From: Hypericibacter terrae
GTDB taxonomy: Bacteria > Pseudomonadota > Alphaproteobacteria > Dongiales > Dongiaceae
Direction: 5' to 3'
Assembly: GCF_008728855.1 (NCBI RefSeq)
Contig: NZ_CP042906.1
Coordinates: 3,957,570 to 4,021,569, forward strand
DNA length: 64,000 nt
Part shown: piece by piece, positions 43,991 through 53,286 of the stretch
How the letters are laid out: every line of letters begins with the position of its first letter
How positions within the stretch are numbered: the stretch's first letter is position 1
Notes under the pieces: generated by a model
Told to the model about the DNA's origin: nothing
The model's input: only the letters and a program-made list of their open reading frames with translations
Database searches by the model: none
Translations under genes and position numbers: made by a program

Positions 43991-44123
43991 GGGCGAGGTC
44001 TCCCTGCAATCGGTCCCCACGGGCCATGGTCGGCCGGGCGGGGCTTCTTTTGTGACCTCCATTTATTGACCAGTCAGGCAGGGGTCGGCAACATGGCCGC
44101 CGGCCTTCCCCCCAAATGGCGCT

Positions 44124-45077
44124 ATGACGAGCCTCGGCGTCCCCGTCCTCCCAGGTCCCGTCACCCCCATGCTTCGCCCGAATCTGGCGCTTCTCTTCGT
44201 CATCCTCGCCTGGGCCACCAATATCCCGGCGACGGCCGTCCTGATGGAGCATTGGGACTTCTGGTTCGTCTCGGTCTTACGCTTCGGCATCGGCTACATC
44301 ACCCTCTGGCTGGTGTTCCAATGGCGCGAGCCGGCGGTGCGCCGCACGGGCGCTCCGGTCGAAACCTGGCGGCTTTGGGTCCTGGGCGCCGCCGGCGCCG
44401 GGCTGTTCGGCCCGCTCTACAATGCCGGAATCGATACCTCCAACCCGATCATGGTCGCGATCATCAACGCGACCTCGCCAGCGGTGGCCGCCCTGGTCGG
44501 GCGGGTCTGCTTCGGCTATCCGATCGAGCGGCGGATGTTTCCGGCGATCGCCCTGGCCGTGCTGGGCTGCATCCTGGCGACCTGGGACCCGGCGAATGCG
44601 GGCAATCCCTTCGCCGTGCGCGGCGGTGAGCCTCTGATCCTCGTCTCCATGTTCCTCTGGAGCTGGTACTCCCTGGCGGCCCAGCGCTGGCTGACGGGCT
44701 GGTCGCAGCTGCGCATCACCACCGCGACCCTCGGGCCCGGGGTGGCCATGATCATCGCCTTCTACCTGCTCGCGGCTCTCCTGGGTCTCTCGAGCTTCTC
44801 GCCGGGGCCGCCGCGGGGCGCACTCGATGTCGGGCTCGTGCTCTGGATCGCGGTCGGCGGCATTACGCTCGCCATGCTGTTCTGGAATTTCGGGGTGCAG
44901 CGGCTGGGACTCGTGGTGGCGGCGCTGTTCCTCAATCTGATGCCGATTGTCACAATTCTGGTTCTGGCGCTGATGGGCCAGTTGCCGACCTGGCTCCAGC
45001 TGGCGGGAACGGCCCTGGTGGTGCTGGGGCTGCTCCAGGCCCAGCTACGCTCGCTGCCGGCCCGTCGCGCCGCCTGA
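44124..45077 (+). CDS. EamA/DMT-family transporter
   Basis: This 317-residue protein (302 from the second ATG at 44169, which opens closer to helix 1) has ten predicted helices with EamA repeats. TAVLMEHWDFWFVSVLRF and GLFGPLYNAGIDTSNPIMVA lie in the first half, and the second half ends LNLMPIVTILVLALMGQL. It probably exports a metabolite. It shares a 133-base divergent gap with the crotonase gene. It is not closely similar to the DMT protein at 37081. Confidence 0.85.
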   Translation: MTSLGVPVLPGPVTPMLRPNLALLFVILAWATNIPATAVLMEHWDFWFVSVLRFGIGYITLWLVFQWREPAVRRTGAPVETWRLWVLGAAGAGLFGPLYNAGIDTSNPIMVAIINATSPAVAALVGRVCFGYPIERRMFPAIALAVLGCILATWDPANAGNPFAVRGGEPLILVSMFLWSWYSLAAQRWLTGWSQLRITTATLGPGVAMIIAFYLLAALLGLSSFSPGPPRGALDVGLVLWIAVGGITLAMLFWNFGVQRLGLVVAALFLNLMPIVTILVLALMGQLPTWLQLAGTALVVLGLLQAQLRSLPARRAA

Positions 45078-45208
45078 CCGCCACCGAGTCGGCCCCCTGA
45101 ACTCGGCCGCAAGACTGTCCGATTCCAGCATGTCCATCCTCTTGGCAACCCCTTTTGGCCAGCCCACTTCTGGAATCACAAGCCTTTGCCAGGGCGACAA
45201 AATGCGGC

Positions 45209-45226
45209 TTTGACCGCCCGGACAAA
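45209..45226. promoter_or_regulatory. Imperfect dyad upstream of hemA
   Basis: TTTGACCG-CC-CGGACAAA pairs outward as TTTG.CCG/CGG.CAAA, 110 bases upstream of the hemA start. GCGACAAA is also repeated on either side (about 45194 and 45230). It does not match the Fnr box spacing. A regulator of heme synthesis could bind here, but this is weak. Confidence 0.3.
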
Positions 45227-45335
45227 CCTGCGACAAAGAGCGCCATAAATTGGCCAAGAGAGCCGGGCAGATTGACCGGCATCCGAAAGGGTCGCCGGAC
45301 ACGGTGGTCCAGCGGCAGCGCCGGGCGGGAATTCA

Positions 45336-46574
45336 ATGAATTACGAGAGCTTCTTCCAGACCAAGGTCGACGATCTGAAGCGCGAGGGGCGCTACCGGGT
45401 TTTCGCCGATCTCGAACGCTGCGCCGGCCAATTCCCGCGCGCACGCCGATTCCGGGCCGACGGCCGCATCCAGGATGTCACCGTCTGGTGCTCGAACGAC
45501 TATCTCGGGATGGGCCAGCATCCGGCGGTTCTGGCCGCCATGACCGAGGCGATCGAGCGCTGCGGGGCCGGCGCCGGCGGCACCCGCAATATTTCCGGCA
45601 CCAATCACTATCATGTCGTGCTCGAGCGCGAGCTGGCCGACCTCCACGGCAAGGACGCGGCGCTGGTCTTCACGTCGGGCTATGTCTCGAACCAGGCGAC
45701 GCTCTCCACGCTCGGACGCATGCTGCCCAACTGCGTGATCTTCTCCGACGCGCTCAATCACAACTCGATGATCGAGGGCATCCGCCATTCGGGCGCCGAG
45801 AAGCATATCTTCCGCCATAACGACGTCGCGCATCTCGACGAGCTGCTGGGTCGTGCCGATCCCACCCGGCCCAAGATCGTCGCCTTCGAGAGCGTCTACA
45901 GCATGGATGGCGATATCGCGCCGATCGGCGCGATCTGCGACGTGGCCGAGCGCCATGGCGCCCTCACCTATCTCGACGAGGTCCATGCGGTGGGCATGTA
46001 TGGCCCGCGCGGCGGCGGCATCGCCGAGCGCGACCGGATGATGCATCGCCTGACGGTGATCGAAGGCACGCTGGCCAAGGCCTTCGGCGTGGTCGGCGGG
46101 TACATCGCAGGCTCGGCAGCCACGATCGATTTCGTGCGCTCCTTCGCGCCGGGCTTCATCTTCACCAGCGCGATGGCGCCCTCGGTCGCGGCCGGCGCGG
46201 TCGCCAGCATCCGCCACCTCAAGGGCAGCGGGATCGAACGCGTGCGCCTGCATGAGCGCGCCCAACGCCTCAAGCGGGTGCTGGGCGAAGCCGGCCTGCC
46301 GGTCATGGCGTCGGAAAGCCATATCGTGCCGGTCAAGGTGGGCGACGCGCATTTCTGCAAGCAGGCGAGCGACCGGCTGCTCGACGAGCATGCGATCTAT
46401 GTGCAGCCGATCAATTATCCGACCGTGCCGCGCGGCGAGGAGAGGCTCCGCTTCACCGCGACTCCCTTCCACAGCGACGACCATATGGCGGCGCTGGCGA
46501 CCGCGATGACCGAAACCTGGAAGGCGCTGGGCCTGCCCCTCGTCTCCACCCGCCATCCCGCTGCCGCGGAATAA
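45336..46574 (+). CDS. hemA: 5-aminolevulinate synthase
   Basis: HemA condenses glycine and succinyl-CoA to 5-aminolevulinate, the first step of the C4 pathway to heme and corrinoids. This 412-residue PLP enzyme has the start [10 protein letters not shown] typical of alphaproteobacteria, [11 protein letters not shown] (about 83-93), [10 protein letters not shown] (about 214-223) and the PLP lysine in GTLAKAFG (Lys248). An isolated hemA with its own 258-base upstream region is usual in the group. It supports the alphaproteobacterial assignment of the window. Confidence 0.96.
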   Translation: MNYESFFQTKVDDLKREGRYRVFADLERCAGQFPRARRFRADGRIQDVTVWCSNDYLGMGQHPAVLAAMTEAIERCGAGAGGTRNISGTNHYHVVLERELADLHGKDAALVFTSGYVSNQATLSTLGRMLPNCVIFSDALNHNSMIEGIRHSGAEKHIFRHNDVAHLDELLGRADPTRPKIVAFESVYSMDGDIAPIGAICDVAERHGALTYLDEVHAVGMYGPRGGGIAERDRMMHRLTVIEGTLAKAFGVVGGYIAGSAATIDFVRSFAPGFIFTSAMAPSVAAGAVASIRHLKGSGIERVRLHERAQRLKRVLGEAGLPVMASESHIVPVKVGDAHFCKQASDRLLDEHAIYVQPINYPTVPRGEERLRFTATPFHSDDHMAALATAMTETWKALGLPLVSTRHPAAAE

Positions 46575-46667
46575 GCCTCCTCCACTGCCCGGAAGCCTGC
46601 CGGGGTGACAAGGCCGTCGTCACCCGCCATCATCCCCGCGCCTGCATTCCAACCACAGGGGATCCCG

Positions 46668-47021
46668 ATGACCGGCGTGAAGCATTTCAAGCGCAGCGAG
46701 ATGAAGTTCGACGACTTCGGCGCCAAGACCGGCACGGGGAGCATCGCCCGGATCATCGGTCCCGATCTCAGCAAGACGCTGGGTGCCGGACTGGCGCAGT
46801 TCGACGGCTGCTCGATCGAGTGGACCGTGCTCTATGACGAGATGATCGTGGTGCTCGAGGGCACCTTCCGGCTGCGCGTCGGCAAGGACGTCTATGACGC
46901 GACCCCCGGCGACATGATCTGGATCCCCGAGAACACCCCTTTGCGCTATGAGGGCGAAAAATCGACGGTCTGCTACGCCGTCTTCCCGGTCGACTGGCGC
47001 CAGCGGCACGGGATTAAGTGA
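46668..47021 (+). CDS. Cupin-domain protein, EutQ-like
   Basis: This 117-residue protein is a single cupin: IVVLEGTFRLRVGKDVYDATPGD and WIPENTPLRYEGEKS match the two cupin motifs, with weakened metal ligands (no His in the first motif), as in EutQ. No ethanolamine-utilisation genes are present. The start ATG at 46668 has CAGGGGA upstream. It lies 93 bases after hemA. Function uncertain. Confidence 0.78.
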   Translation: MTGVKHFKRSEMKFDDFGAKTGTGSIARIIGPDLSKTLGAGLAQFDGCSIEWTVLYDEMIVVLEGTFRLRVGKDVYDATPGDMIWIPENTPLRYEGEKSTVCYAVFPVDWRQRHGIK

Positions 47022-47058
47022 CGCGGAGCAATATCCGCATCGCACGCCATTCTGAGAC

Positions 47059-47171
47059 AACCCCTCCCCCTACCCCTGATTTGATGTGATCGCTTCGCGC
47101 TTCTTCAAAGCTTAGAACGCGATCCACGCCAACCTAGCCCCTCCCCTTGCGGGAGGGGGCTGGGGGAGGGG
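47059..47171 (-). repeat. Dispersed intergenic repeat, copy 2 (inverted)
   Basis: This about 113-bp element is, in reverse complement, a near match of 15270-15384. Shared blocks are TGTGATCGCTTCGC, CAAAGCTT, ACGCCAACC and CCCCTCCCCTTGCGGGAGGGGG (given here in parts). It falls between the cupin and the small membrane-protein gene. With copy 1 it defines a family of intergenic repeats likely present in many copies. Confidence 0.75.
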
Positions 47172-47240
47172 TGAGCATAAAGCTCGACAATGCAGTAATT
47201 CCCGAGTCACAGCCTTTCCTCTTCCGCAAGGAATCCGCCC

Positions 47241-47513
47241 ATGGACCTCCTCTCTTCCGAAACCATCGGCTTCATCGGGGTGGCGCTGCTGCTCGTCGCC
47301 TTCCTGCTCAACCTGCTGAAGGTGCTGCGTGGCGAGAACGCGATCTATCTCGGGCTCAACTTTCTGGGCGCGGGTCTCGCCGGCCTGTCCTCCTGGCTGA
47401 TCGATTTCCTGCCCTTCGTCATTCTGGAAAGCGTCTGGGCGCTGGTGGCGGCCATTGGACTCCTGCGTCTGCTCATCAACGGTCGCAAACCGGAAGACGG
47501 GCGCACGGCTTGA
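47241..47513 (+). CDS. CBU_0592-type small membrane protein
   Basis: This 90-residue protein has three predicted helices (TIGFIGVALLLVAFLLNLL, LGLNFLGAGLAGLSSWLI, VILESVWALVAAIGLLRLL). The pattern fits the CBU_0592-like family, whose function is not established. The N-terminal MDLLSSETIGF starts with an ATG preceded by a weak ribosome site (AAGGAATC). It follows the dispersed repeat at a distance of 70 bases. Confidence 0.72.
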   Translation: MDLLSSETIGFIGVALLLVAFLLNLLKVLRGENAIYLGLNFLGAGLAGLSSWLIDFLPFVILESVWALVAAIGLLRLLINGRKPEDGRTA

Positions 47514-47717
47514 TTGTAGTGCTACATATCAATCTGGGCGCCGCTGCCGGCACCGGCCCTCGCAATCGTTTACACTGTCATTGAATCCAAGGGTTTAGCG
47601 CGATAATCTCGCCGCGCTCAACCGATGCGGCTCGGGCGGAGCATGGCGAGTCGAGGGATCCGGCTGCGGGCGTTCCGACAAGGACGTTCCGACGAGCTCT
47701 CGAGGGCGGGGGAGTCG

Positions 47718-49130
47718 ATGGCCGACCAGGATCTGGCCTTCATCAGTGCGACCGAGGCGATCGCGAAATTTCGCGCCAGGAGCCTGTCGCCGGTCGAACT
47801 GCTGGATGCGGTGATCGCACGGCATGACGCCGCCAATCCCAAGATCAACGCCTTCACCCAGACCTCGTTCGACCAGGCCCGCATTCAGGCGAAGAAAGCC
47901 GAGGCGAATTACGCCGCCGGCAAGCCGACGCGCGCCTTCGAGGGCGTGCCGCTCGTCATCAAGGACGAGTTCGCCATCAAGGGCCAGGTCACGACCCATG
48001 GCTCGCTCCTCTATAAGGATCATGTCGACGGCGAGACCGAATATGTCGTCGAGCGCATGATGCGCGCGCGCCCCGCCGTCATCGGCCGCAGCACCTGCCC
48101 CGAATTCTCCTCGGCCTGCGTGACCAACTCGCGGCTCTGGGGCGCGACCCGGAATCCATGGAACACGCGTTTCAATTCCGGCGGCTCGACCGGCGGCGGT
48201 GCCGCCGCGGTCGCGGCCGGGATGACGGTGCTGTCGGATGGCAGCGACTATGCCGGCTCGGTCCGGATTCCCGCCTCGGCCTGCGGCGTGTTCGGTTTCA
48301 AGCCGCCTTTCGGGCGCATCCCCACCTCCCCGCCCTGGTATCTCAACCCCTATGCGGTGATCGGGCCGATCACGCGCACGGTCGCCGACGCGGCGCTGAT
48401 GATGAATGTCATGGCCGGCCACGATCCGCGCGACCTGACCTCGGTCCGGGAAAAGCTGCGCTATCCTTCCCAATACAAGCCGATCAAGGGCTGGCGCGTC
48501 GCCTACTCCGCCGATCTCGGCTTCTATCCCGTGGCCCCTGACGTCGCCAAGGCGACGCGCGCGGCGCTCGACGCCTTCCGCGAGGCCGGCGCCGAGGTCG
48601 AGGAGGTCGATCTCGGCTGGACCGACGATGTGGTGCGCGGCTTCATCGCCCATGTGCGCGAGAACGAGTTCGCGCCTTTCGACAAACTGCCGGCCAAGCA
48701 GAGGGCGCTGCTCTGCGATTATATCCGCAATCGCAAAGGCAAGTTCCTGGCCAAGGGCACCAGCTATGCGCAGAGCCTCACGATTCGCGCCGCGATGTAT
48801 GACAAGCTCGAGCCGATCCTCGAGCGCTGCCAGATTCTGCTGAGCCCGACGCTGGCCGTGCCCAGCGTGCCGGCCGAGCATGATCCGCTCGACGACAGCT
48901 TCACCATCAACGGCAAGAAGGTCGAGCCGCAGATCGGCTGGTGCATGACCTTCCCCTTCAACATGCTGCCGCAATTGCCGGTGGCGACCGTTCCCTGCGG
49001 CTTCGGCAAGTCGGGCGTGCCGGTGGGCCTGCAGATCGCGGGGCGGCCGTTCGACGATCTCACCGTCTTCCAGGCCGCCGCCGCCTTCGAGCAGGCGCGC
49101 CCCTGGCGCCAGCACCGGCCGAAGATATAG
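47718..49130 (+). CDS. Amidase signature family enzyme (tandem copy 1)
   Basis: This 470-residue protein is an amidase with the Lys in PLVIKDEFAIKG, the cis-Ser in SGGSTGGGAAAVAAG (GGST in place of GGSS) and the nucleophile Ser in GSDYAGSVRIPAS. The Ser-cisSer-Lys triad is thus complete, although the usual GGS loop around the nucleophile reads AGS. It hydrolyses amides of unknown identity in the cytoplasm. GGGGGAG precedes the ATG at 47718. It is followed after 22 bases by a paralogue; the two are an operon and a tandem duplication. Confidence 0.88.
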   Translation: MADQDLAFISATEAIAKFRARSLSPVELLDAVIARHDAANPKINAFTQTSFDQARIQAKKAEANYAAGKPTRAFEGVPLVIKDEFAIKGQVTTHGSLLYKDHVDGETEYVVERMMRARPAVIGRSTCPEFSSACVTNSRLWGATRNPWNTRFNSGGSTGGGAAAVAAGMTVLSDGSDYAGSVRIPASACGVFGFKPPFGRIPTSPPWYLNPYAVIGPITRTVADAALMMNVMAGHDPRDLTSVREKLRYPSQYKPIKGWRVAYSADLGFYPVAPDVAKATRAALDAFREAGAEVEEVDLGWTDDVVRGFIAHVRENEFAPFDKLPAKQRALLCDYIRNRKGKFLAKGTSYAQSLTIRAAMYDKLEPILERCQILLSPTLAVPSVPAEHDPLDDSFTINGKKVEPQIGWCMTFPFNMLPQLPVATVPCGFGKSGVPVGLQIAGRPFDDLTVFQAAAAFEQARPWRQHRPKI

Positions 49131-49152
49131 TCGGTTTCACCCTCGAGGAAGC

Positions 49153-50568
49153 ATGGCCGACAAGGATCTCGCCTTCATCACCGCGACCGAGGCGATTACC
49201 GCGTTCAAGGCGCGCAAGCTGTCGCCGGTCGAGCTGCTGAAGGCCGTCGAGGCGCAGTTCGACAAGGCGAACGGCAAGGTCAACGCCTTCACCTACACCT
49301 TCTTCGACCAGGCGCTGATCCAGGCGCGCAATGCCGAGAAGCGCTACGCGACCGGCCGGCCGACCCGGCCCTTCGAGGGCGTGCCGCTCATGATCAAGGA
49401 CATCCACCAGATCAAGGGCTATGTCACGACCTTCGGATCCCTGCTCCACAAGCGCAATGTCGACGAGGTCACCGAGCTCTTCGTCGAGCGCATGCTGAAG
49501 GCGAAGCCCGTCCTGATCGGACGCAGCACCAACCCCGAATTTGCCGCCTCCTGCATCACCCATTCGCGGCTCTGGGGGATCACGCGCAATCCCTGGAACA
49601 CGCGCTACAATTCCGGCGGCTCGACCGGCGGCGGAGCCGCCGCGGTCGCGGCCGGCATGACGGTGCTCTCGGACGGCAGCGACTATGCGGGCTCGATCCG
49701 CGTGCCGGCCTCGAGTTGCGGCGTGTTCGGCTATAAGCCGCCGGCCGGGCGCGTTCCGCATTCGCAGCCCTGGAACTTGAACGGCTATGCCGTCTTCGGT
49801 CCGATCACCCGGTCGGTCGCCGATGCGGCGCTGATGATGAACGTGATTGCCGGCCAGCATCCACGCGACATCACTTCGGTCAGGGAGAAGCTGCGCTATC
49901 CCGATCGCTACGAGAAGATCAAGGGCTGGCGGGTGGCCTACTCGCCCGACCTGGGCTGCTTCGAGGTCGATCCCGAGGTGGCCAAGGCGACGCGCGCCGC
50001 GCTCGAGGCCTTTCGCGAGGCGGGGGCCGAGATCGAGGAGGTCGAACTCGGCTGGAGCAAGGATATCGTGCTGGGCTTTCTCGCCCATGCGCGCGAGAAC
50101 GATTTCGAGCCGGCGCATCTGCTGCCGATGCATAAACGAAAACTACTGACGAACTATATCCGCGCCAACACGCCGCGCACCGACCTCGCCAAACGTCTGA
50201 CCTATGCCGACAGTCTCAATCTGCGCGCGGATATGTGGGCGAAGCTGGCCCCCGTCCTGAAGCGTTGCCAGGTCCTGCTCTGTCCGACGCTCGCGATCCC
50301 CGCGCAGCCCGCCAACTACAATCCGGTCGATCGCTCCCTCAAGATCAACGGCAAGAAGGTCGAATCCGAAATCGGCTGGGTCATGACCTTCCCGTTCAAC
50401 ATGCTGAGCCAGCTCCCGGCCGCGACCGTGCCTTGCGGCTTCGCCAAGTCCGGCGTGCCGATCGGCCTGCAGATCGTGGGCCGGCCCTATGACGATCTCA
50501 CCGTGTTCCAGGCCGCCGCGGCCTTCGAGAAGGCGCGGCCCTGGCGGAAATATCGGCCGAAGCTGTAG
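49153..50568 (+). CDS. Amidase signature family enzyme (tandem copy 2)
   Basis: This 471-residue paralogue of the preceding gene keeps all catalytic parts: Lys in PLMIKDIHQIKG, SGGSTGGGAAAVAAGM and GSDYAGSIRVPAS. Similarity runs the full length. Divergence is concentrated in about 300-390, where the substrate-contacting loops lie (FEPAHLLPMHKRKLL here against FAPFDKLPAKQRALL), so the two enzymes probably prefer different amides. CTCGAGGAA precedes the ATG. A hairpin follows the stop. Confidence 0.88.
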   Translation: MADKDLAFITATEAITAFKARKLSPVELLKAVEAQFDKANGKVNAFTYTFFDQALIQARNAEKRYATGRPTRPFEGVPLMIKDIHQIKGYVTTFGSLLHKRNVDEVTELFVERMLKAKPVLIGRSTNPEFAASCITHSRLWGITRNPWNTRYNSGGSTGGGAAAVAAGMTVLSDGSDYAGSIRVPASSCGVFGYKPPAGRVPHSQPWNLNGYAVFGPITRSVADAALMMNVIAGQHPRDITSVREKLRYPDRYEKIKGWRVAYSPDLGCFEVDPEVAKATRAALEAFREAGAEIEEVELGWSKDIVLGFLAHARENDFEPAHLLPMHKRKLLTNYIRANTPRTDLAKRLTYADSLNLRADMWAKLAPVLKRCQVLLCPTLAIPAQPANYNPVDRSLKINGKKVESEIGWVMTFPFNMLSQLPAATVPCGFAKSGVPIGLQIVGRPYDDLTVFQAAAAFEKARPWRKYRPKL

Positions 50569-50590
50569 GCGGTTTTCTGTTACTTCCTTC

Positions 50591-50616
50591 CTCTCCCCCA
50601 CGAAAGTGGGGGAGAG
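50591..50616. terminator. GC-rich hairpin between convergent amidase and LysR genes
   Basis: CTCTCCCCCAC (50591-50601) pairs perfectly with GTGGGGGAGAG (50606-50616) around a GAAA loop. It lies between two convergent genes and could end both transcripts. No T-run of note is present. It also resembles units of the repeat cluster at 55.7-55.9 kb and may be a repeat-family member. Confidence 0.65.
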
Positions 50617-50661
50617 ATGCTATGGGGCGGGCGGAGAGGAAAAAAAGAGCGAAAGCGACGT

Positions 50662-51570
50662 TCAACTGGCTCCTGCCTGCGCCAGCAGCCAGTCGCGCAC
50701 CTGGGCGGTATCCGGCGCCAGGGAAGCACCCTTCGGCCAGACCACATGGAAATCCTCGGTCGACACGAAGCTCTCGTTGCACACCCGCCGCAGCGAGCCG
50801 CGCGCGATCATGCCTTCGGTGATGTGGCGCCAGCCCATGGCAATGCCCTCGCCCTCGAGCACCGCCTGCAGCACCAGCGCATAGTCGTTGAGGCGCAGGC
50901 CCTCGCCGCGATCGCTCCAGCGCACGCCCTGCGCCGTGAACCAGTCGGTCCAGCTCGGGCGCGGCCGGTAGGGTTCGTCCAGATGGATCAACTTCAGCTC
51001 CGGCAGGCGCGCGGCCGGCACCGGCGCGCCGATCGCGGCGGCATAGGCGGCGCTGGCGACGGCGAAGATCTCCTCGCGGGCAAGCAGGACGGACTCGAAC
51101 TGGGGCCAGTTGCCGTCGCCGCGCCGGACGCCTAGCGTCATGGCCTCGCGGGCGAGGTCGATATCCTTGTCGACCGTCTGCAGCCGCAGATCGATATGAG
51201 GCAGGGCGGCATGGAAGCGGGCAAGCCGCGGCACCATCCAGTAACTGGCGAAGGCGGTCGAGACCGAGAGCGTCACATGGCCGGGCTCCCGCTCGCGCCG
51301 GATCGCGTCGGCCGAGCGCCGGATATGAGCGAGCCCGAGCGACACGTCATGGAAGAAGCGCTCGCCCGCCTCGGTCAGGGTCACGGACCGGTGCGCGCGG
51401 GTGAAGAGCGTCACGCCCAGCGCCGTTTCCAGCCGCTTGATCGAATAGCTGATCGCGGCCTGCGTCAGGTTGAGCTCGGCCGCGGCGCCCGAAAAGGACT
51501 GGAGCCGGCCGGCCGCCTCGAAGGCGAGCAGGGCCGAGGGCGACTGCAGCAGACGGCGAAGATCTTGCAT
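50662..51570 (-). CDS. LysR-type transcriptional regulator
   Basis: This 302-residue protein has an N-terminal helix-turn-helix (about 14-60; FEAAGRLQSFSGAAAELNL then QAAISYSIKRLE) and a LysR substrate-binding domain. The layout and ending (WLLAQAG) match the GcvA-like branch. It is divergent from the MttB-family gene, which is the usual position of a LysR regulator of the operon it controls. The inducer may be a betaine or methylated amine by context. Confidence 0.9.
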   Translation of the reverse strand: MQDLRRLLQSPSALLAFEAAGRLQSFSGAAAELNLTQAAISYSIKRLETALGVTLFTRAHRSVTLTEAGERFFHDVSLGLAHIRRSADAIRREREPGHVTLSVSTAFASYWMVPRLARFHAALPHIDLRLQTVDKDIDLAREAMTLGVRRGDGNWPQFESVLLAREEIFAVASAAYAAAIGAPVPAARLPELKLIHLDEPYRPRPSWTDWFTAQGVRWSDRGEGLRLNDYALVLQAVLEGEGIAMGWRHITEGMIARGSLRRVCNESFVSTEDFHVVWPKGASLAPDTAQVRDWLLAQAGAS

Positions 51571-51642
51571 AAGCCAGACTTGTTCAAAATCGAAGAATTT
51601 TCAGGATCACAGCCAGATTATATCCCTGATAAACTTATGCAA
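51565..51642. promoter_or_regulatory. Separated inverted repeat in the LysR/MttB divergent region
   Basis: TTGCATAAG (51565-51573) and CTTATGCAA (51634-51642) are 9-bp inverted copies 60 bases apart. The left copy overlaps the LysR start codon and the right copy lies 50 bases before the MttB gene. They could be regulator sites held in a loop. Such short repeats can also occur by chance, and this is inference. Confidence 0.35.
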
Positions 51643-51692
51643 AGCGCGGAGCGCGCCATCCTCCGACCGAACTTGGCAAAGGGCGACAGGCC

Positions 51693-53252
51693 ATGACCGC
51701 AGATCCAGCTTCCGAGACGGCCACAGGGCGCGGACGCGGTGGGCGGACCGCCCGGCAGCGCCAGCGCAGCCAGAGCCAGCGGGCGGCCGCGCTCATCGCC
51801 GGGGTCGAGCGCCGCATTCCGACCTACGACCTGCTGAGCGAGGAAGGGCTCGTGGCCCTCGAGACCGCGGCCGACGTGATCCTCCAGGAAGTCGGCATCG
51901 AGTTCCGCGAGGATCCGGAGGCGCTCCGGCTCTGGCGAGCCGCCGGCGCCGACGTCAAAGGCGAGCTGGTGCGTTTCGAACCGGGCCTCTTGCGCCAGAT
52001 CCTCAAGACCGCGCCGAAGAGCTTTGTCCAGCATGCGCGCAACCCCGCCCGCTCCGTCACCATCGGCGGCAATCAGGTGATCTTCGCGCCGGCCTATGGC
52101 CCGCCTTTCGTGCGCGATCTCGAAGGCGGACGTCGCTACGGCACGCTCAAGGATTTCGAGAATTTCGTGAAGCTCGCCTACATGATCCCGTGGCTGCATC
52201 ACTCTGGCGGCACGATCTGCGAGCCGGTCGATATCCCCGTGAACAAGCGCCATCTCGACATGGTCTCGTCGCATCTGCGCCTGACCGACAAGCCCTTCAT
52301 GGGCTCGGTCACGGCCGAGAACCGGGCCGAGGATTCGATCGAGATGGCGCGGATCGTGTTCGGCCACGAGTTCGTGGATCGCAACTGCGTCATCCTCGGC
52401 AACATCAACGCCAACTCGCCCCTGGTGTTCGACGCCACTATGACCAACGCGCTCCGCGCCTATGCCAGGGCCAACCAGGCCGCGGTGGTGGTGCCCTTCA
52501 TCCTCGGCGGCGCCATGGGCCCCGTCACCACGGCCGGCGCCATCGCGCAATCGCTGGCCGAGACCATGGCGGGCTGCGCCCTCACCCAGCTGGTGCGGCC
52601 CGGCGCGCCGGTGATCTTCGGCAATTTCCTCTCTTCGATGGCGCTGCGCTCCGGGTCGCCCACCTTCGGCACGCCCGAGCCCGCGCTGGGCTCGCTCGTG
52701 ATCGGCCAGCTCGCGCGCCGGCTGGAGCTCCCCTTGCGCTGCTCGGGCGCCTTCACCTCGTCGAAAATCGCCGATGGCCAGGCCATGACGGAAAGCACGG
52801 TCTCGATGCTCTCCGCCGTCCAATGTGGCGCCAACTTCATTCTCCACGCCGCGGGCTGGCTCGAGGGCGGGCTCACCATGGGTTATGAGAAGATGATTCT
52901 CGACGCCGACTACTGCGCTTCGCTCCACACCTACATGGCCGGCATGTCGCTCGACGAGAACCAGATGGCGCTGGGCGCCTTCCGCGAGGTCGGCCCCGGC
53001 AAGCATTTCTTCGGCTGCGCCCACACGCTGGCGAACTACGAGACGGCGTTCTGGGATTCCGACACCGCCGACAACAATTCCTTCGAGCAGTGGCGCGACG
53101 AGGGCGAGCGCGACGCCAACCAGCGCGCCAATGCGCGCTGGCGCCGGCTGCTGCAGGAATATCAGCCGCCGCCGCTCGATCCCGCGATCGACGAGGCGCT
53201 GACCGAGTTCGTCACCAAGCGGAAGAACGAAAAACCGGATATGTGGCACTGA
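51693..53252 (+). CDS. MttB-family methyltransferase lacking pyrrolysine
   Basis: This 519-residue protein belongs to the trimethylamine methyltransferase (MttB/COG5598) family but has no in-frame amber codon, so it is a non-pyrrolysine member. Family features are RRIPTYDLLSEEGLVALE (about 40-57), GNINANSPLVFDATM, FILGGAMGPVTTAGAI and FTSSKIADGQAMTES. Non-Pyl relatives (MtgB, MtpB) demethylate glycine betaine or proline betaine to a corrinoid protein. No corrinoid-protein gene adjoins it. The Arg/Gln-rich first 35 residues look disordered. Two methyl-oxidising genes follow, which suggests a role in betaine use. Confidence 0.87.
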   Translation: MTADPASETATGRGRGGRTARQRQRSQSQRAAALIAGVERRIPTYDLLSEEGLVALETAADVILQEVGIEFREDPEALRLWRAAGADVKGELVRFEPGLLRQILKTAPKSFVQHARNPARSVTIGGNQVIFAPAYGPPFVRDLEGGRRYGTLKDFENFVKLAYMIPWLHHSGGTICEPVDIPVNKRHLDMVSSHLRLTDKPFMGSVTAENRAEDSIEMARIVFGHEFVDRNCVILGNINANSPLVFDATMTNALRAYARANQAAVVVPFILGGAMGPVTTAGAIAQSLAETMAGCALTQLVRPGAPVIFGNFLSSMALRSGSPTFGTPEPALGSLVIGQLARRLELPLRCSGAFTSSKIADGQAMTESTVSMLSAVQCGANFILHAAGWLEGGLTMGYEKMILDADYCASLHTYMAGMSLDENQMALGAFREVGPGKHFFGCAHTLANYETAFWDSDTADNNSFEQWRDEGERDANQRANARWRRLLQEYQPPPLDPAIDEALTEFVTKRKNEKPDMWH

Positions 53253-53286
53253 GCGCCGCGAGCCGAGCAAGCGGAGACAATCGACA

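Noticed and set aside
45209-45226. Fnr box before hemA
   Set aside because: The half-sites TTGAC/GACAA are two bases too far apart for the Fnr consensus (TTGAT-N4-ATCAA).
51693-53252. Pyrrolysine-containing MttB
   Set aside because: No in-frame TAG codon lies in the 519-codon frame, so pyrrolysine is not needed.
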